This document shows, piece by piece, positions 52,971 to 61,784 of a stretch of 64,000 nucleotides of DNA. The number at the start of each line of letters is the position of its first letter. Position 1 is the stretch's first letter. The stretch spans positions 1-64,000 of the IMG/VR virus record IMGVR_UViG_3300023179_008562; one strand, written 5' to 3'. A program made the position numbers and the translations under genes. Under the pieces are notes generated by a model. That model was not told the DNA's origin, did not search any database, and worked only from the letters and a program-made list of their open reading frames with translations. The stretch comes from a virus.

Positions 52971-54306
52971 CGAAACAGATTTAGAATATAGACGTAGAGT
53001 AATCGACATCAAGTCTGAAAGTTTCTGTGCCGCCAAATGGTACAATGCCACTATCTGGCTGGGGTCGGGTATGACCACTAGTTGTCATCACCCATTACCA
53101 CATAAAGTTTCAGTCCAAGAGGTAGAGGCCAACCCCAGAGCTCTGCATAATACGCCACGCAAAAAGCAAGAACGTCATCAGATGCAACAGGGAGAAAGAC
53201 CTACCGGCTGTGAGTATTGCTGGAAAATTGAAGACATGGGCGTGGATGCCATAAGCGATAGAGTATATAAAACTGTAATTTATAAAGACGAGGACCTGGA
53301 TCTTGCATACAACACTGATTGGAATTCGGACATTAATCTTAAAACTTTGGAAATCGCATTTGATAGAACTTGCCAGTTGGCCTGCAGCTATTGTAATCCT
53401 GCTTTCAGCACTAGCTGGGTACGCGATATTCACCGAAATGGAGCATACATCAATCTGGTCAGCGATGGTCGTAACCATTTCACTCATGAGCATGATAGTG
53501 CTCAACTTTATAAACTCGGTGAAACTAATCCGTATGTGGAAGCATTCTTCAAATGGTGGGAAACCGACCTCCACCAGACCCTGACTGAACTCAGAATCAC
53601 CGGCGGTGAACCGCTCATGAGCGGGTATACAAAACGTCTGTTGGATTGGTTCAAGAATAATCGTGGAGCTAGTACGACCAGACTGGCCATTAATAGCAAC
53701 CTGTGCTTTGACCAATCAGTGCTGGAAGAATTACTAGACAGTACCCAAGGCATCGAACTTGATCTGTATACCAGCAATGAAAGTCTGGGCGCTCATGCAG
53801 AATACATTCGCGATGGGCTTGAATGGCAGCAGTGGACGGATAACATGTGGTTCTTGATGCGCAGCGGTCGGTTGCGTAGCTTGCATGTCATGTGCACAAT
53901 TAATGCTCTTTGCCTGGAAAGTTTGCCAGAATTTCTAACCATGCTCATGGAATGGAAAAGTCAATGGGGTCGAAATAACCCCAACTTTACATTAAACATT
54001 CTGCGTTTTCCCAGTTTTCAGAGTCCATTGGTGCTGCCTGATGATATTCGTATGAAACATCGACAGAGACTGGTGGATTGGTTAAATAGATTTAATGATC
54101 ATTGCATGCTTCATGAGCATGAAAAGAATCATGTGCAACGTCTGATTGATTATTTGGATATTGTTAAAACTCCACACAGTGATGCGTTTGACTTGCCAGC
54201 ATTACATAACGATTTCAAACAGTTTCATCAACAATATGATCAGCGTCGTGACAAGGATTTTAAAACAACATTCCCACAACTGGCCGATTGGTACACAACA
54301 CTATGA
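52954..54306 (+). CDS. Radical SAM protein, N-terminal Cys module, subfamily A (2)
   Basis: A 450-aa enzyme paralogous to the preceding one. SAM site CQLACSYC (Cys140, 144, 147), ITGGEPLMSGY, and an N-terminal Cys module with Cys25, Cys44, Cys86 and Cys89 (TSCHHPLPHK, LHNTPRKKQERHQM, GCEYCW). The two share the HHP/LHNT/KK/R..M pattern that sets subfamily A apart from the three later genes. It overlaps the gene before by 17 nt and the next by 4 nt. Confidence 0.85.
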   Translation: MPKIHNETDLEYRRRVIDIKSESFCAAKWYNATIWLGSGMTTSCHHPLPHKVSVQEVEANPRALHNTPRKKQERHQMQQGERPTGCEYCWKIEDMGVDAISDRVYKTVIYKDEDLDLAYNTDWNSDINLKTLEIAFDRTCQLACSYCNPAFSTSWVRDIHRNGAYINLVSDGRNHFTHEHDSAQLYKLGETNPYVEAFFKWWETDLHQTLTELRITGGEPLMSGYTKRLLDWFKNNRGASTTRLAINSNLCFDQSVLEELLDSTQGIELDLYTSNESLGAHAEYIRDGLEWQQWTDNMWFLMRSGRLRSLHVMCTINALCLESLPEFLTMLMEWKSQWGRNNPNFTLNILRFPSFQSPLVLPDDIRMKHRQRLVDWLNRFNDHCMLHEHEKNHVQRLIDYLDIVKTPHSDAFDLPALHNDFKQFHQQYDQRRDKDFKTTFPQLADWYTTL

Positions 54307-55646
54307 GCGATTCAAACGATATTAAAAGTTTTTATAATAAAGGCTACAGTTACACGGCCAGAGCACCATATTTTGCTGATCTGGAAAGTTTAACAGAGAG
54401 ACAAAAAGAATTGCTTTTGGAGAGCAAGACATTTTGTATGTTGCCCTGGGTGCACATGCATGCATTTCCTGATGGAAGAGTTTATCCTTGTTGTTTGGCA
54501 GACTACTGGCATCCCCTGGGGGATTTACGTAAAGACGACATGGTGACTGTGTGGAATCAAGATGCCTATAAACAGTTGCGTCAAAACATGCTGACTGAGA
54601 AGCCTAGTAAGGAATGCAACAAATGCTATGAACAAGAGAAAAGTGGATTTTTCAGCATGCGGTATGATGCCAACAGAAATTATGGTCATCATATTGCAGA
54701 AGTAGAACAGACTCTTGAAGATGGTGAGCATCCAGAATTCAATATTAGATACTGGGATGTGAGATTCAGTAATCTCTGCAATTTCCGTTGCAGAACCTGT
54801 GGGCCTATCTTTAGCAGTAATTGGTATAGTGATCACATTAAACTTTATAATAGAAACCCAGATGTTTTGGGTAGGGAAATGACCACAGTGGAGTACGCTG
54901 GCCGCCATGAGATGGATATCTGGGAGCAAATGCAACCACACATCCCGCATTTGGAACAAGTTTATTTTGCTGGTGGCGAACCTTTGATCATGAAAGAGCA
55001 TTACCTGTTACTGGAAAAATTGATCGAGTTGGGCAAGACTGATGTCAGACTCATGTACAATACCAATTTTAGTGAGCTCAGATATAAAAATAAACATGTG
55101 TTTGAGTACTGGAAGCATTTTAAAACTGTTAACGTTGGTGCTAGTCTGGATGCCAGTGGTTCCCGCGCAGAAATCCTACGTAAAGGCACTGATTGGCAGC
55201 AAACGGTGGAGAATCGCGAGCGTATGATGCGTGAAGTCCCACACGCTGATTTTTATATCAGCGCAACTGTTAGTGCCGCTAATGTGTTGCATGTATTGGA
55301 TTTTCACCGTGAATGGACTGAGTTGGGCCTAATAAAAGCTAAAGATTTTAATGTTAACATTTGTCAGAGTCCTGAATGGCACAGAATTGATGTATTACCA
55401 GAACAATTTAAACGAGAAGTGGTTGAGCCAGCATATCGTAAACATCTGGAATGGTTGCGCCCGCAGGACGATTTAAAACGAGCTACAAATGGTTTTGAAA
55501 GTGCCATCAACTTTATGATGGCCAAGGACAACAGCCAACACTGGAATAAGTTTGTTGCGGAGACCGCCAAACTTGATCGAGTCAGAAATGAAGATTTCTG
55601 GCAAGTATTTACTGAATTGAGCTCTTTACCACATGACATTACCTAA
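54303..55646 (+). CDS. Radical SAM protein, N-terminal Cys module, subfamily B (1)
   Basis: A 447-aa enzyme from the ATG at 54303, which overlaps the previous stop (ATGA); an ATG 15 nt upstream is also in frame. N-terminal module: FCMLPWVHMHAFPDGRVYPC with Cys45, Cys63 and Cys64, then ECNKC (Cys105, 108). SAM site CNFRCRTC (Cys159, 163, 166), then FAGGEPLI. The N-terminal FC..PW...PDG.V.PCC pattern is the core of a SPASM domain, normally found after the barrel. Confidence 0.85.
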   Translation: MSDSNDIKSFYNKGYSYTARAPYFADLESLTERQKELLLESKTFCMLPWVHMHAFPDGRVYPCCLADYWHPLGDLRKDDMVTVWNQDAYKQLRQNMLTEKPSKECNKCYEQEKSGFFSMRYDANRNYGHHIAEVEQTLEDGEHPEFNIRYWDVRFSNLCNFRCRTCGPIFSSNWYSDHIKLYNRNPDVLGREMTTVEYAGRHEMDIWEQMQPHIPHLEQVYFAGGEPLIMKEHYLLLEKLIELGKTDVRLMYNTNFSELRYKNKHVFEYWKHFKTVNVGASLDASGSRAEILRKGTDWQQTVENRERMMREVPHADFYISATVSAANVLHVLDFHREWTELGLIKAKDFNVNICQSPEWHRIDVLPEQFKREVVEPAYRKHLEWLRPQDDLKRATNGFESAINFMMAKDNSQHWNKFVAETAKLDRVRNEDFWQVFTELSSLPHDIT

Positions 55647-56832
55647 TAGCATTTGCATATTGCCCTGGATTAGTGTTGAGACCAGCCCTGTTGGAACAGT
55701 GCGACCCTGTTGTTTAGCCAAAGATGAAATAACCAAACCATCGGGCGAAAAATACTTGCTTAAAGAGCATAATCTGGAAGAGATTTATCAGAGCAAGTAC
55801 ATGCAACGTCTCAGACAGGAATTTTTATCAGGAAATAAACCCCCCACTTGCGATCGTTGCTGGGAAGAGGAAGCTGCAGGTCGAACCAGCAAAAGAATCA
55901 ACAGTCGAGTTCGTCTTAAGGAGTATTATGATCAAGTGGATTGGCACAACGTCAATCCTGACCAATTGTGGTTCATTGATCTTAAATTGGGCAATATTTG
56001 CAATCTCAAATGTCGTATTTGCGGCAGCTGGAGCAGCAGCAAGTGGGTCCAGGAAGAAATTGATTATGTGCCAGGTCTTGTCAACAGAAAAGAACATCTG
56101 GCTTATAAGTTTTTGCAGCAGGGCGCTTGGCCCAGAGAAAGTCCTGATTTCTGGGAAAATTTAAAAAGTCTGTTGCCCAACATCAAATATTTTGAGTTTA
56201 CGGGCGGAGAACCTTTTCTAATTCAACAACATTTTGATTTGTTGGAGTATGCTGCAGAACATGGCCACAGTCAGCATATTGATATTCATTACAATACCAA
56301 TGGCACTGTGTTTCCCGACGCTGCTGAATTATGGAACAAGTTCAATCGTGTGGAAATTGCTTTCAGCATAGACAACGTTGGCGAGAGATTCGAGCTGGAA
56401 CGTTATGGTGCTGACTGGTCAGAAGTACAGGAAAATTTAAATAAATTTTCGGCCATGCGCAGCAAGAAAATCACCACGCAACTCTGCACCACCATGAATG
56501 CTCAGAATGTCTATTATTTGCCAGAAATTTGTGATTGGGCCAGTACTCAAGATTTTGACTACATATATTTCAATATGCTGCATGATCCCTGGCACATGAA
56601 TATTGGTCGTATGACTCCTGCAGCACAACAGTTGGTGATTGAACGATTAACCAATCACAAGTTTCACACCAAATATCGTGCAGAGATTGAACGTATTATT
56701 CAGTTTATTCGTAATGGGTCTGGCAGTGATGGTCAGAAATTTCTAACAACAATGAAATTGGCCGACCAATACAGAAAACAAAGTTTTGCTGAAACGCATC
56801 CTGAAATTGCCAAGGCCATGGGGTATGATTGA
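55633..56832 (+). CDS. Radical SAM protein, N-terminal Cys module, subfamily B (2)
   Basis: A 399-aa enzyme. N-terminal module ICILPWISVETSPVGTVRPC with Cys8, Cys26 and Cys27, then TCDRCW (Cys73, 76); SAM site CNLKCRIC (Cys123, 127, 130); FTGGEPFL. It has almost no sequence before the first cysteine, so the auxiliary-cluster module begins at the N-terminus. It overlaps both neighbours. Confidence 0.85.
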   Translation: MTLPNSICILPWISVETSPVGTVRPCCLAKDEITKPSGEKYLLKEHNLEEIYQSKYMQRLRQEFLSGNKPPTCDRCWEEEAAGRTSKRINSRVRLKEYYDQVDWHNVNPDQLWFIDLKLGNICNLKCRICGSWSSSKWVQEEIDYVPGLVNRKEHLAYKFLQQGAWPRESPDFWENLKSLLPNIKYFEFTGGEPFLIQQHFDLLEYAAEHGHSQHIDIHYNTNGTVFPDAAELWNKFNRVEIAFSIDNVGERFELERYGADWSEVQENLNKFSAMRSKKITTQLCTTMNAQNVYYLPEICDWASTQDFDYIYFNMLHDPWHMNIGRMTPAAQQLVIERLTNHKFHTKYRAEIERIIQFIRNGSGSDGQKFLTTMKLADQYRKQSFAETHPEIAKAMGYD

Positions 56833-57919
56833 TTATTTACCGACTGATGTTTGCGGGCCCTGGAAAGATGTTAACTCAAACAACATCTTTCAAACGGTGT
56901 ATCAACAATTTAAATTGTTACAATGGGGGCAGATTTATTTTGTTTTAAATGTGCAAGACATTACAAGAATTTCCATACCTAAAAATTATAAAAATATATT
57001 AATTAGTTTTCATACTGAATTTTATCATTATGACAAGTTGATACATTTTTTTAATTTACATGCTGACTGTGACTTTTTGTTAATTTGTGATGGTGATGCC
57101 AATGAAAATATATGGCCAGATCATGTAACATATTGTCCCTGGGTCACCTGGCACCAACAATTATCAATGGTTGTTGATCGGTACGGATACAATCAGGAAA
57201 AACGATCCCCAACAAAACGACTGAGTGCATTAAGTCGGCGCAATGATTTTAATCGCGCAGCAATTATTGCATATCTAATGAATGAATATGATCTAACAGA
57301 CTGTATTGTTAGTTGGCATAATATAGACTATGGAATTTCACCCTGGTATTTTGATGCATCTGCCGGTGTGCCTGACAGAATCTGGCGATATCTAAGTAGT
57401 GAAAAATTTAGCCAACTCACCAATCTTTTTGCTGACGGCCCACTTGTGTTGCCCAACTTGCCAATCACCAATGGTGATTGGAGAAAATCTGCGTATTTGG
57501 ATGCAATTTTAAATCTTACCAATGAAGGGGTTTATGGAACAATGTTCAATCAGGATAAATGTTATACTACTCCTTATTTAACAGAAAAAACTTGGAAACC
57601 TCTGATTGCCAGACAACCCTTTTTGCCAATAGGGCAGTTTAATACACTGACGCATCTTTCTAAATTGGGTATGAATTTTGACTATGGATTCAATTTGGAT
57701 TTTGATCAGTGCAAACATGATTTTGATCGAATGATCAAAATATATGAGTTGCTTGAACATATTAAAAATATGGATTTTAATTCTTTGTTGAATGATTCCC
57801 AACCGTCAGCTGATCATAATTTAGAAATTATTATTAACGGCGAATTTTCAAAAAAATGTCAGGAACATAATAATGAAAATTTTGATTTGGTTGACAACTG
57901 GGTCTCAAGACACAGATGA
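56825..57919 (+). CDS. TEKTWKP-family protein, possible glycosyltransferase
   Basis: A 364-aa protein from the ATG at 56825, which overlaps the previous stop by 8 nt; an ATG at 56786 would add 13 residues inside the upstream gene. YLTEKTWKPLIARQPFLPIG near residues 245-270 is a C-terminal signature of a family I know from aquatic phages and bacteria; a GT-B-type transferase is a reasonable but unproven guess. The gene at 14277-15452 carries a related C-terminal segment. It lies between radical SAM genes and is AT-rich compared with them. Confidence 0.5.
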   Translation: MIDYLPTDVCGPWKDVNSNNIFQTVYQQFKLLQWGQIYFVLNVQDITRISIPKNYKNILISFHTEFYHYDKLIHFFNLHADCDFLLICDGDANENIWPDHVTYCPWVTWHQQLSMVVDRYGYNQEKRSPTKRLSALSRRNDFNRAAIIAYLMNEYDLTDCIVSWHNIDYGISPWYFDASAGVPDRIWRYLSSEKFSQLTNLFADGPLVLPNLPITNGDWRKSAYLDAILNLTNEGVYGTMFNQDKCYTTPYLTEKTWKPLIARQPFLPIGQFNTLTHLSKLGMNFDYGFNLDFDQCKHDFDRMIKIYELLEHIKNMDFNSLLNDSQPSADHNLEIIINGEFSKKCQEHNNENFDLVDNWVSRHR

Positions 57920-59238
57920 AATTAGAGAAATCAGAAATTGCTTTTCACAAAAAGCCACCAACACTTTGTATGGCCCCCTGGGCACACACCTATCTGAGTC
58001 CGCAGACTGAGAGAAGAATGTGCTGTGCTAGTCGTGAGCCGGCACAAAACTTTCAACAGTATATTGATACTCGGGCCGGCACAGGCAAGTACATTCCCAT
58101 CACACTAGAGCAGCATTGGAATAGCGAGCACATGAAGTCGGTGCGCCGGCGTATGATGGCAGGAGAAACATTGCCTGAGTGCGAAGTCTGCAATAATAAG
58201 CTACTAAATACCGACGTATACCGCAGCTATTTTAATCAGTTGTTCGGACATAAGTACAATAGCATATGGGAAACCACAGATGAATCGGGGTATACTACCA
58301 TGCAACCTGTCAGCTGGGATTATCGTTTCAGTAATCTCTGCAACTTCAAATGCCGTACGTGCGGCGACATGTTGAGCAGTGCCTGGGAAACCGAACAACG
58401 GCAGCACAACATGATCAACTGGCATGACTCCAAGAATAATTGGCAGCGTCCAGAAATAAAAAAACAAATCGAATATTTTCAAGAAACACAGATTGAACAA
58501 GAGTTCGCTCAAGCAGTCGAGAACCATCAAGTTGAGGAGGTATATTGGGTAGGCGGTGAGCCTCTGATGTACGAACAGCACTGGCGTTATATGCGGCGCA
58601 TTGTTGAACTGGGAGATGGTAAAAATGTTTACGCTAGATACAACACAAACCTTAGTCGCATCAATTATCGCGGCATCAATCTCTATAGCGATATTTTGGC
58701 TGGGCTACGCGACTGGCAAATATGTGCAAGCATCGATGGTACGGGCCGAGTTGGAGAGTATATACGAACAGGTCTCGATTATGCAACGTGGCTTGAAAAC
58801 TTTAAGGCTGGTGTTCGAGTCGCTACGCATCGTCGTCAGATGAGAATTGATTTCACACTTACCCTGCCGGGTATGTTTGAAATAGCGAATATTCAAAAGT
58901 TAGCAGATGAACTGGGGGTGGATATCCTGGCCAAAGTGGTGTTTAGCTTCGGTCCGGATATCCTGCTTTCACCTCTGGCTTTACCTCGAGACATATTACA
59001 TACTTGGATAGATGAATTGCTACCAGAGACTCAGGGAGCATTGCGGGATATATTGGTACAACTCAAAACTCGACCCACCTTCGCCGAGCAATGGCCCAAC
59101 GAGTATACTGCGGGATTATGCGAAGGTAAAGCCAGAATTTTAAAATTGGAATCTATTCGCAAGGATACATATACATTAGCAGATATTCTTAGTCAGAGGC
59201 CCCAAGTTCATGAGTGGTACAAATCCATCGACAGTTAA
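57916..59238 (+). CDS. Radical SAM protein, N-terminal Cys module, subfamily B (3)
   Basis: A 440-aa enzyme. N-terminal module LCMAPWAHTYLSPQTERRMC with Cys18, Cys36 and Cys37, then ECEVC (Cys89, 92); SAM site CNFKCRTC (Cys142, 146, 149); WVGGEPLMYEQ. The segment SWDYRFSNLCNFKCRTCG closely matches YWDVRFSNLCNFRCRTCG in the product of 54303-55646, so these two are the closest pair. Starts with an ATGA overlap and overlaps the next gene by 29 nt. Confidence 0.85.
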   Translation: MKLEKSEIAFHKKPPTLCMAPWAHTYLSPQTERRMCCASREPAQNFQQYIDTRAGTGKYIPITLEQHWNSEHMKSVRRRMMAGETLPECEVCNNKLLNTDVYRSYFNQLFGHKYNSIWETTDESGYTTMQPVSWDYRFSNLCNFKCRTCGDMLSSAWETEQRQHNMINWHDSKNNWQRPEIKKQIEYFQETQIEQEFAQAVENHQVEEVYWVGGEPLMYEQHWRYMRRIVELGDGKNVYARYNTNLSRINYRGINLYSDILAGLRDWQICASIDGTGRVGEYIRTGLDYATWLENFKAGVRVATHRRQMRIDFTLTLPGMFEIANIQKLADELGVDILAKVVFSFGPDILLSPLALPRDILHTWIDELLPETQGALRDILVQLKTRPTFAEQWPNEYTAGLCEGKARILKLESIRKDTYTLADILSQRPQVHEWYKSIDS

Positions 59239-60361
59239 AGTCACTTTAAGAAATCCCGTCAATAAGTCAGAGACCTGGGATTACTGGATCATTCCAGACC
59301 ACCATCAACTGGCCCAGGATTGGGTAGTTGCACTTAGAGAATTGTTAAAGTCTGGCAGACCATTGGAAAAAAATTATTGTTTTATGGGATTTCCAGACAC
59401 TGCTAGAAATTTAGAATATTTGTGTAACGAGCTCAATCGACACATTAAAACCATCAATCTTTTTAATCGAACAAAGGTCTGGCAAAATGCAGGGTTAGAA
59501 TCATATGTCATTGAGGATTACTTTACTCCTGATGTTGTGAGATTTGGTAGTGACTATTCCGTTGGCTGGGACGATGAAAACCTGGGGCTCAGTGTCAAAC
59601 ACGAAGTAATGAACCGTCTGCATAATCATTTTGAAGTATTGCAGGGAGTTGCCTGGGACCTCAGCAGCTATTATAAATTAGCGGATTATGATACCAAATA
59701 CGCCATCAGGCAATTAAACAATATTTGTCATGAAATTGAAACTCTGATTCTGAGTCAGCGTAAACGGGCAGTTTTACCAGACTGGGTGCGCCCCAGTCAG
59801 ATTACCACATTCCTGCAAGCCCAACGATATGAATTAACGCCCGAGCACAGACAGTTATTTTTGACCAATGGTTATGATCGAGAATTTGGTAGAGTCTACA
59901 TGCATTGGACACAGATTGGAAAAACTCTGTTTGAAGTCTTTCGTGACGAACATGCTCCCAGACTGACTGACACAATTTGTGAAGCCATCACTGAGCTCAA
60001 ATACTACAGTGGCGAATTTGACATTGAGTGGGGCAATAATGTCACCTATGGTCGGGGATTCAAATGGCACGATCAGGAACAGGATCAGTTCCGCCAATGG
60101 TTGATAGATAACGGTCGTGACCCTGGGGATACCAATCTGAGTCTGGGATATTTGCCTATTGGGCAAGTTGATCTAATTAAAAGTTTTAATACCCAAAACC
60201 CGATTAAAATCAGAGAAATTTTGGGGAAGTATTTGGACATATATCAGATACAAATTGACGATGTCATTGGGGTCTATGATAATTGTTGGTCGGATGATGA
60301 CCACCAACAGCAGCAAATTAATGCAATGATGGCTGGTTATGATTTTAGTAGCCGGGGGTGA
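59210..60361 (+). CDS. Unknown protein in the modification operon
   Basis: A 383-aa protein I do not recognise by function. TWDYWIIPDHHQLAQDWVVA, CFMGFPDTARNLEYLCNELN and YMHWTQIGKTLFEVFRDEHA are its clearest blocks; it is rich in aromatic residues and His. It has no membrane segment, signal peptide or cysteine cluster. It overlaps the radical SAM gene before it by 29 nt and the SGNH gene after it by 23 nt. Proteins like it accompany such operons in aquatic phages as far as I recall. Confidence 0.6.
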   Translation: MSGTNPSTVKVTLRNPVNKSETWDYWIIPDHHQLAQDWVVALRELLKSGRPLEKNYCFMGFPDTARNLEYLCNELNRHIKTINLFNRTKVWQNAGLESYVIEDYFTPDVVRFGSDYSVGWDDENLGLSVKHEVMNRLHNHFEVLQGVAWDLSSYYKLADYDTKYAIRQLNNICHEIETLILSQRKRAVLPDWVRPSQITTFLQAQRYELTPEHRQLFLTNGYDREFGRVYMHWTQIGKTLFEVFRDEHAPRLTDTICEAITELKYYSGEFDIEWGNNVTYGRGFKWHDQEQDQFRQWLIDNGRDPGDTNLSLGYLPIGQVDLIKSFNTQNPIKIREILGKYLDIYQIQIDDVIGVYDNCWSDDDHQQQQINAMMAGYDFSSRG

Positions 60362-61160
60362 CAGCCTAATTTTTGGGTCGGAGTTATCTGATCAGATTAA
60401 TCAAACACCTAGTGAAAAGACGTTTTCTGCTCAACTAGCTAGACTTGCTGGTCTGGAATATGTATCAACTGCCTTTCCTGGTAATGCTAACTCGGCTATT
60501 TCCAGAACAACTCTAAGAAAATGTCAGGACCTACAACGTCAGGGAAAGAAATTTGCTGTACTAATAATGTGGAGTTTTGTTTCCAGATTTGAATTTAGAT
60601 TTAATTATCAGACACATCAACGAAATAGTCCCTGGTATAGCATAAATCCCTGGACCATTGAATCAGACTTAAAGAAAATTTCTGACAATTATTTTACTCC
60701 CAATTCTGATATTGAACAACGACAACTCAACAATATATTAACTGCCAGAACCACTGGAGTCGCAGATTTTGCATCAGTATTTTACAAACATGTAGGCAAC
60801 AGTGAATATTATGAAATGTATTCCAGTTTTAGAGAATTTATTTTCATGCAAGATTATCTAAAATTAAATGGGATCCCCTATATTTTCCTGACAGCTGGTA
60901 ATACATTTTATCAACATGAAAATTATATTAGGAGTCAGGATCACTGGCTATCTGATTTATATCAACTGATTGACTGGGACCAATGGTTTTTCTTTCCTGC
61001 AACATCGGTCAGTTTGACCCAGGAACCCAAAGGATTTTTTCACTGGGCGACAGAAAATAAATACCCAATGGGCACTACACACCCGCTCGAGGCAGCACAC
61101 GATGATGCTGCTAATTTGATTAGGGAAAAATTCAATGAATTGGTTACGAAAAATTTATGA
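60339..61160 (+). CDS. SGNH-type hydrolase-like protein
   Basis: A 273-aa protein. AGGDSLIFGSEL is the nucleophile block (GDS, Ser9), AFPGNANSAIS supplies the Gly/Asn block and GTTHPLEAAHDDAA the terminal HP...H block in which a catalytic His is expected. Such enzymes usually remove acetyl or other acyl groups, or act as acyltransferases on sugars. It overlaps the unknown gene before it, and a 33-aa ORF starts inside its end. Confidence 0.65.
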   Translation: MILVAGGDSLIFGSELSDQINQTPSEKTFSAQLARLAGLEYVSTAFPGNANSAISRTTLRKCQDLQRQGKKFAVLIMWSFVSRFEFRFNYQTHQRNSPWYSINPWTIESDLKKISDNYFTPNSDIEQRQLNNILTARTTGVADFASVFYKHVGNSEYYEMYSSFREFIFMQDYLKLNGIPYIFLTAGNTFYQHENYIRSQDHWLSDLYQLIDWDQWFFFPATSVSLTQEPKGFFHWATENKYPMGTTHPLEAAHDDAANLIREKFNELVTKNL

Positions 61161-61236
61161 TCGTATTGTTTTAGAAATTACCTACCGTAAGAGACTCCGA
61201 GAGTTGCGTAAACGTGATCCATTCATCTACAAATGA
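61135..61236 (+). CDS. 33-aa basic peptide
   Basis: ATG at 61135 and TGA at 61234-61236 overlap the SGNH gene before it by 26 nt and the next by 4 nt (ATGA). The peptide starts MNWLRKIYDRIVLEITYRKR and ends RKRDPFIYK; it is an amphipathic basic helix. The exact fit into the overlap pattern of the operon supports it as a real gene. I recall short phage proteins ending in KRDPFIY, with no known role. Confidence 0.6.
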   Translation: MNWLRKIYDRIVLEITYRKRLRELRKRDPFIYK

Positions 61237-61784
61237 TATTGGTCAACGGCTGTAGTTTTACATCGGGCGAAGAATCTCCCATTGCTTGGCCTCGCCTGCT
61301 AGATTTCGATGTAGTCAACATTGCGACTGCTGGTGCCAGCAATGATTATATTTTAAGAAGTACGGTGGATTTTGTGGATAACCATCGAGTGGACAGGGTC
61401 ATTATTGCCTGGACCAGCCCCCATAGAATAGAAATTTCAAATAAACATTTGACTTCAGGTAGTTTTAGAAAATACGGAAAAATTGTTGAAGAAGTTTTCA
61501 AAGATTGGGATGAACAATGGGCATACTTAAAATTTTTAACGCAGATTAAATTACTTGATAACTATCTTAAGGACATACCACATGTCTTTGTCAGTGCATT
61601 TGATATACAGAAATATGCTTCTGGTGTTGGGTTAGATTGTTATTTGGGCTGGCCCAAGCAAGGTTTGGTGGAGTGGATGGGAGATTGTAGTTTGGGCCCT
61701 GGCGGGCACCCATTGGAAGTTGGACATCAATTAATAGCAGATCGAATCAATGAACATATTAGGAATCTCGGCTGGATTTCATGA
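61233..61784 (+). CDS. SGNH-type hydrolase-like protein (short)
   Basis: A 183-aa protein with VNGCSFTSGEES (GCS in place of GDS; Ser8 as likely nucleophile), NIATAGASNDYILR (Gly/Asn block) and LGPGGHPLEVGHQLIADRIN near the C-terminus, which carries the expected His. It is about the minimal size of this fold. The last 35 nt overlap the carbamoyltransferase gene. Confidence 0.65.
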   Translation: MILVNGCSFTSGEESPIAWPRLLDFDVVNIATAGASNDYILRSTVDFVDNHRVDRVIIAWTSPHRIEISNKHLTSGSFRKYGKIVEEVFKDWDEQWAYLKFLTQIKLLDNYLKDIPHVFVSAFDIQKYASGVGLDCYLGWPKQGLVEWMGDCSLGPGGHPLEVGHQLIADRINEHIRNLGWIS

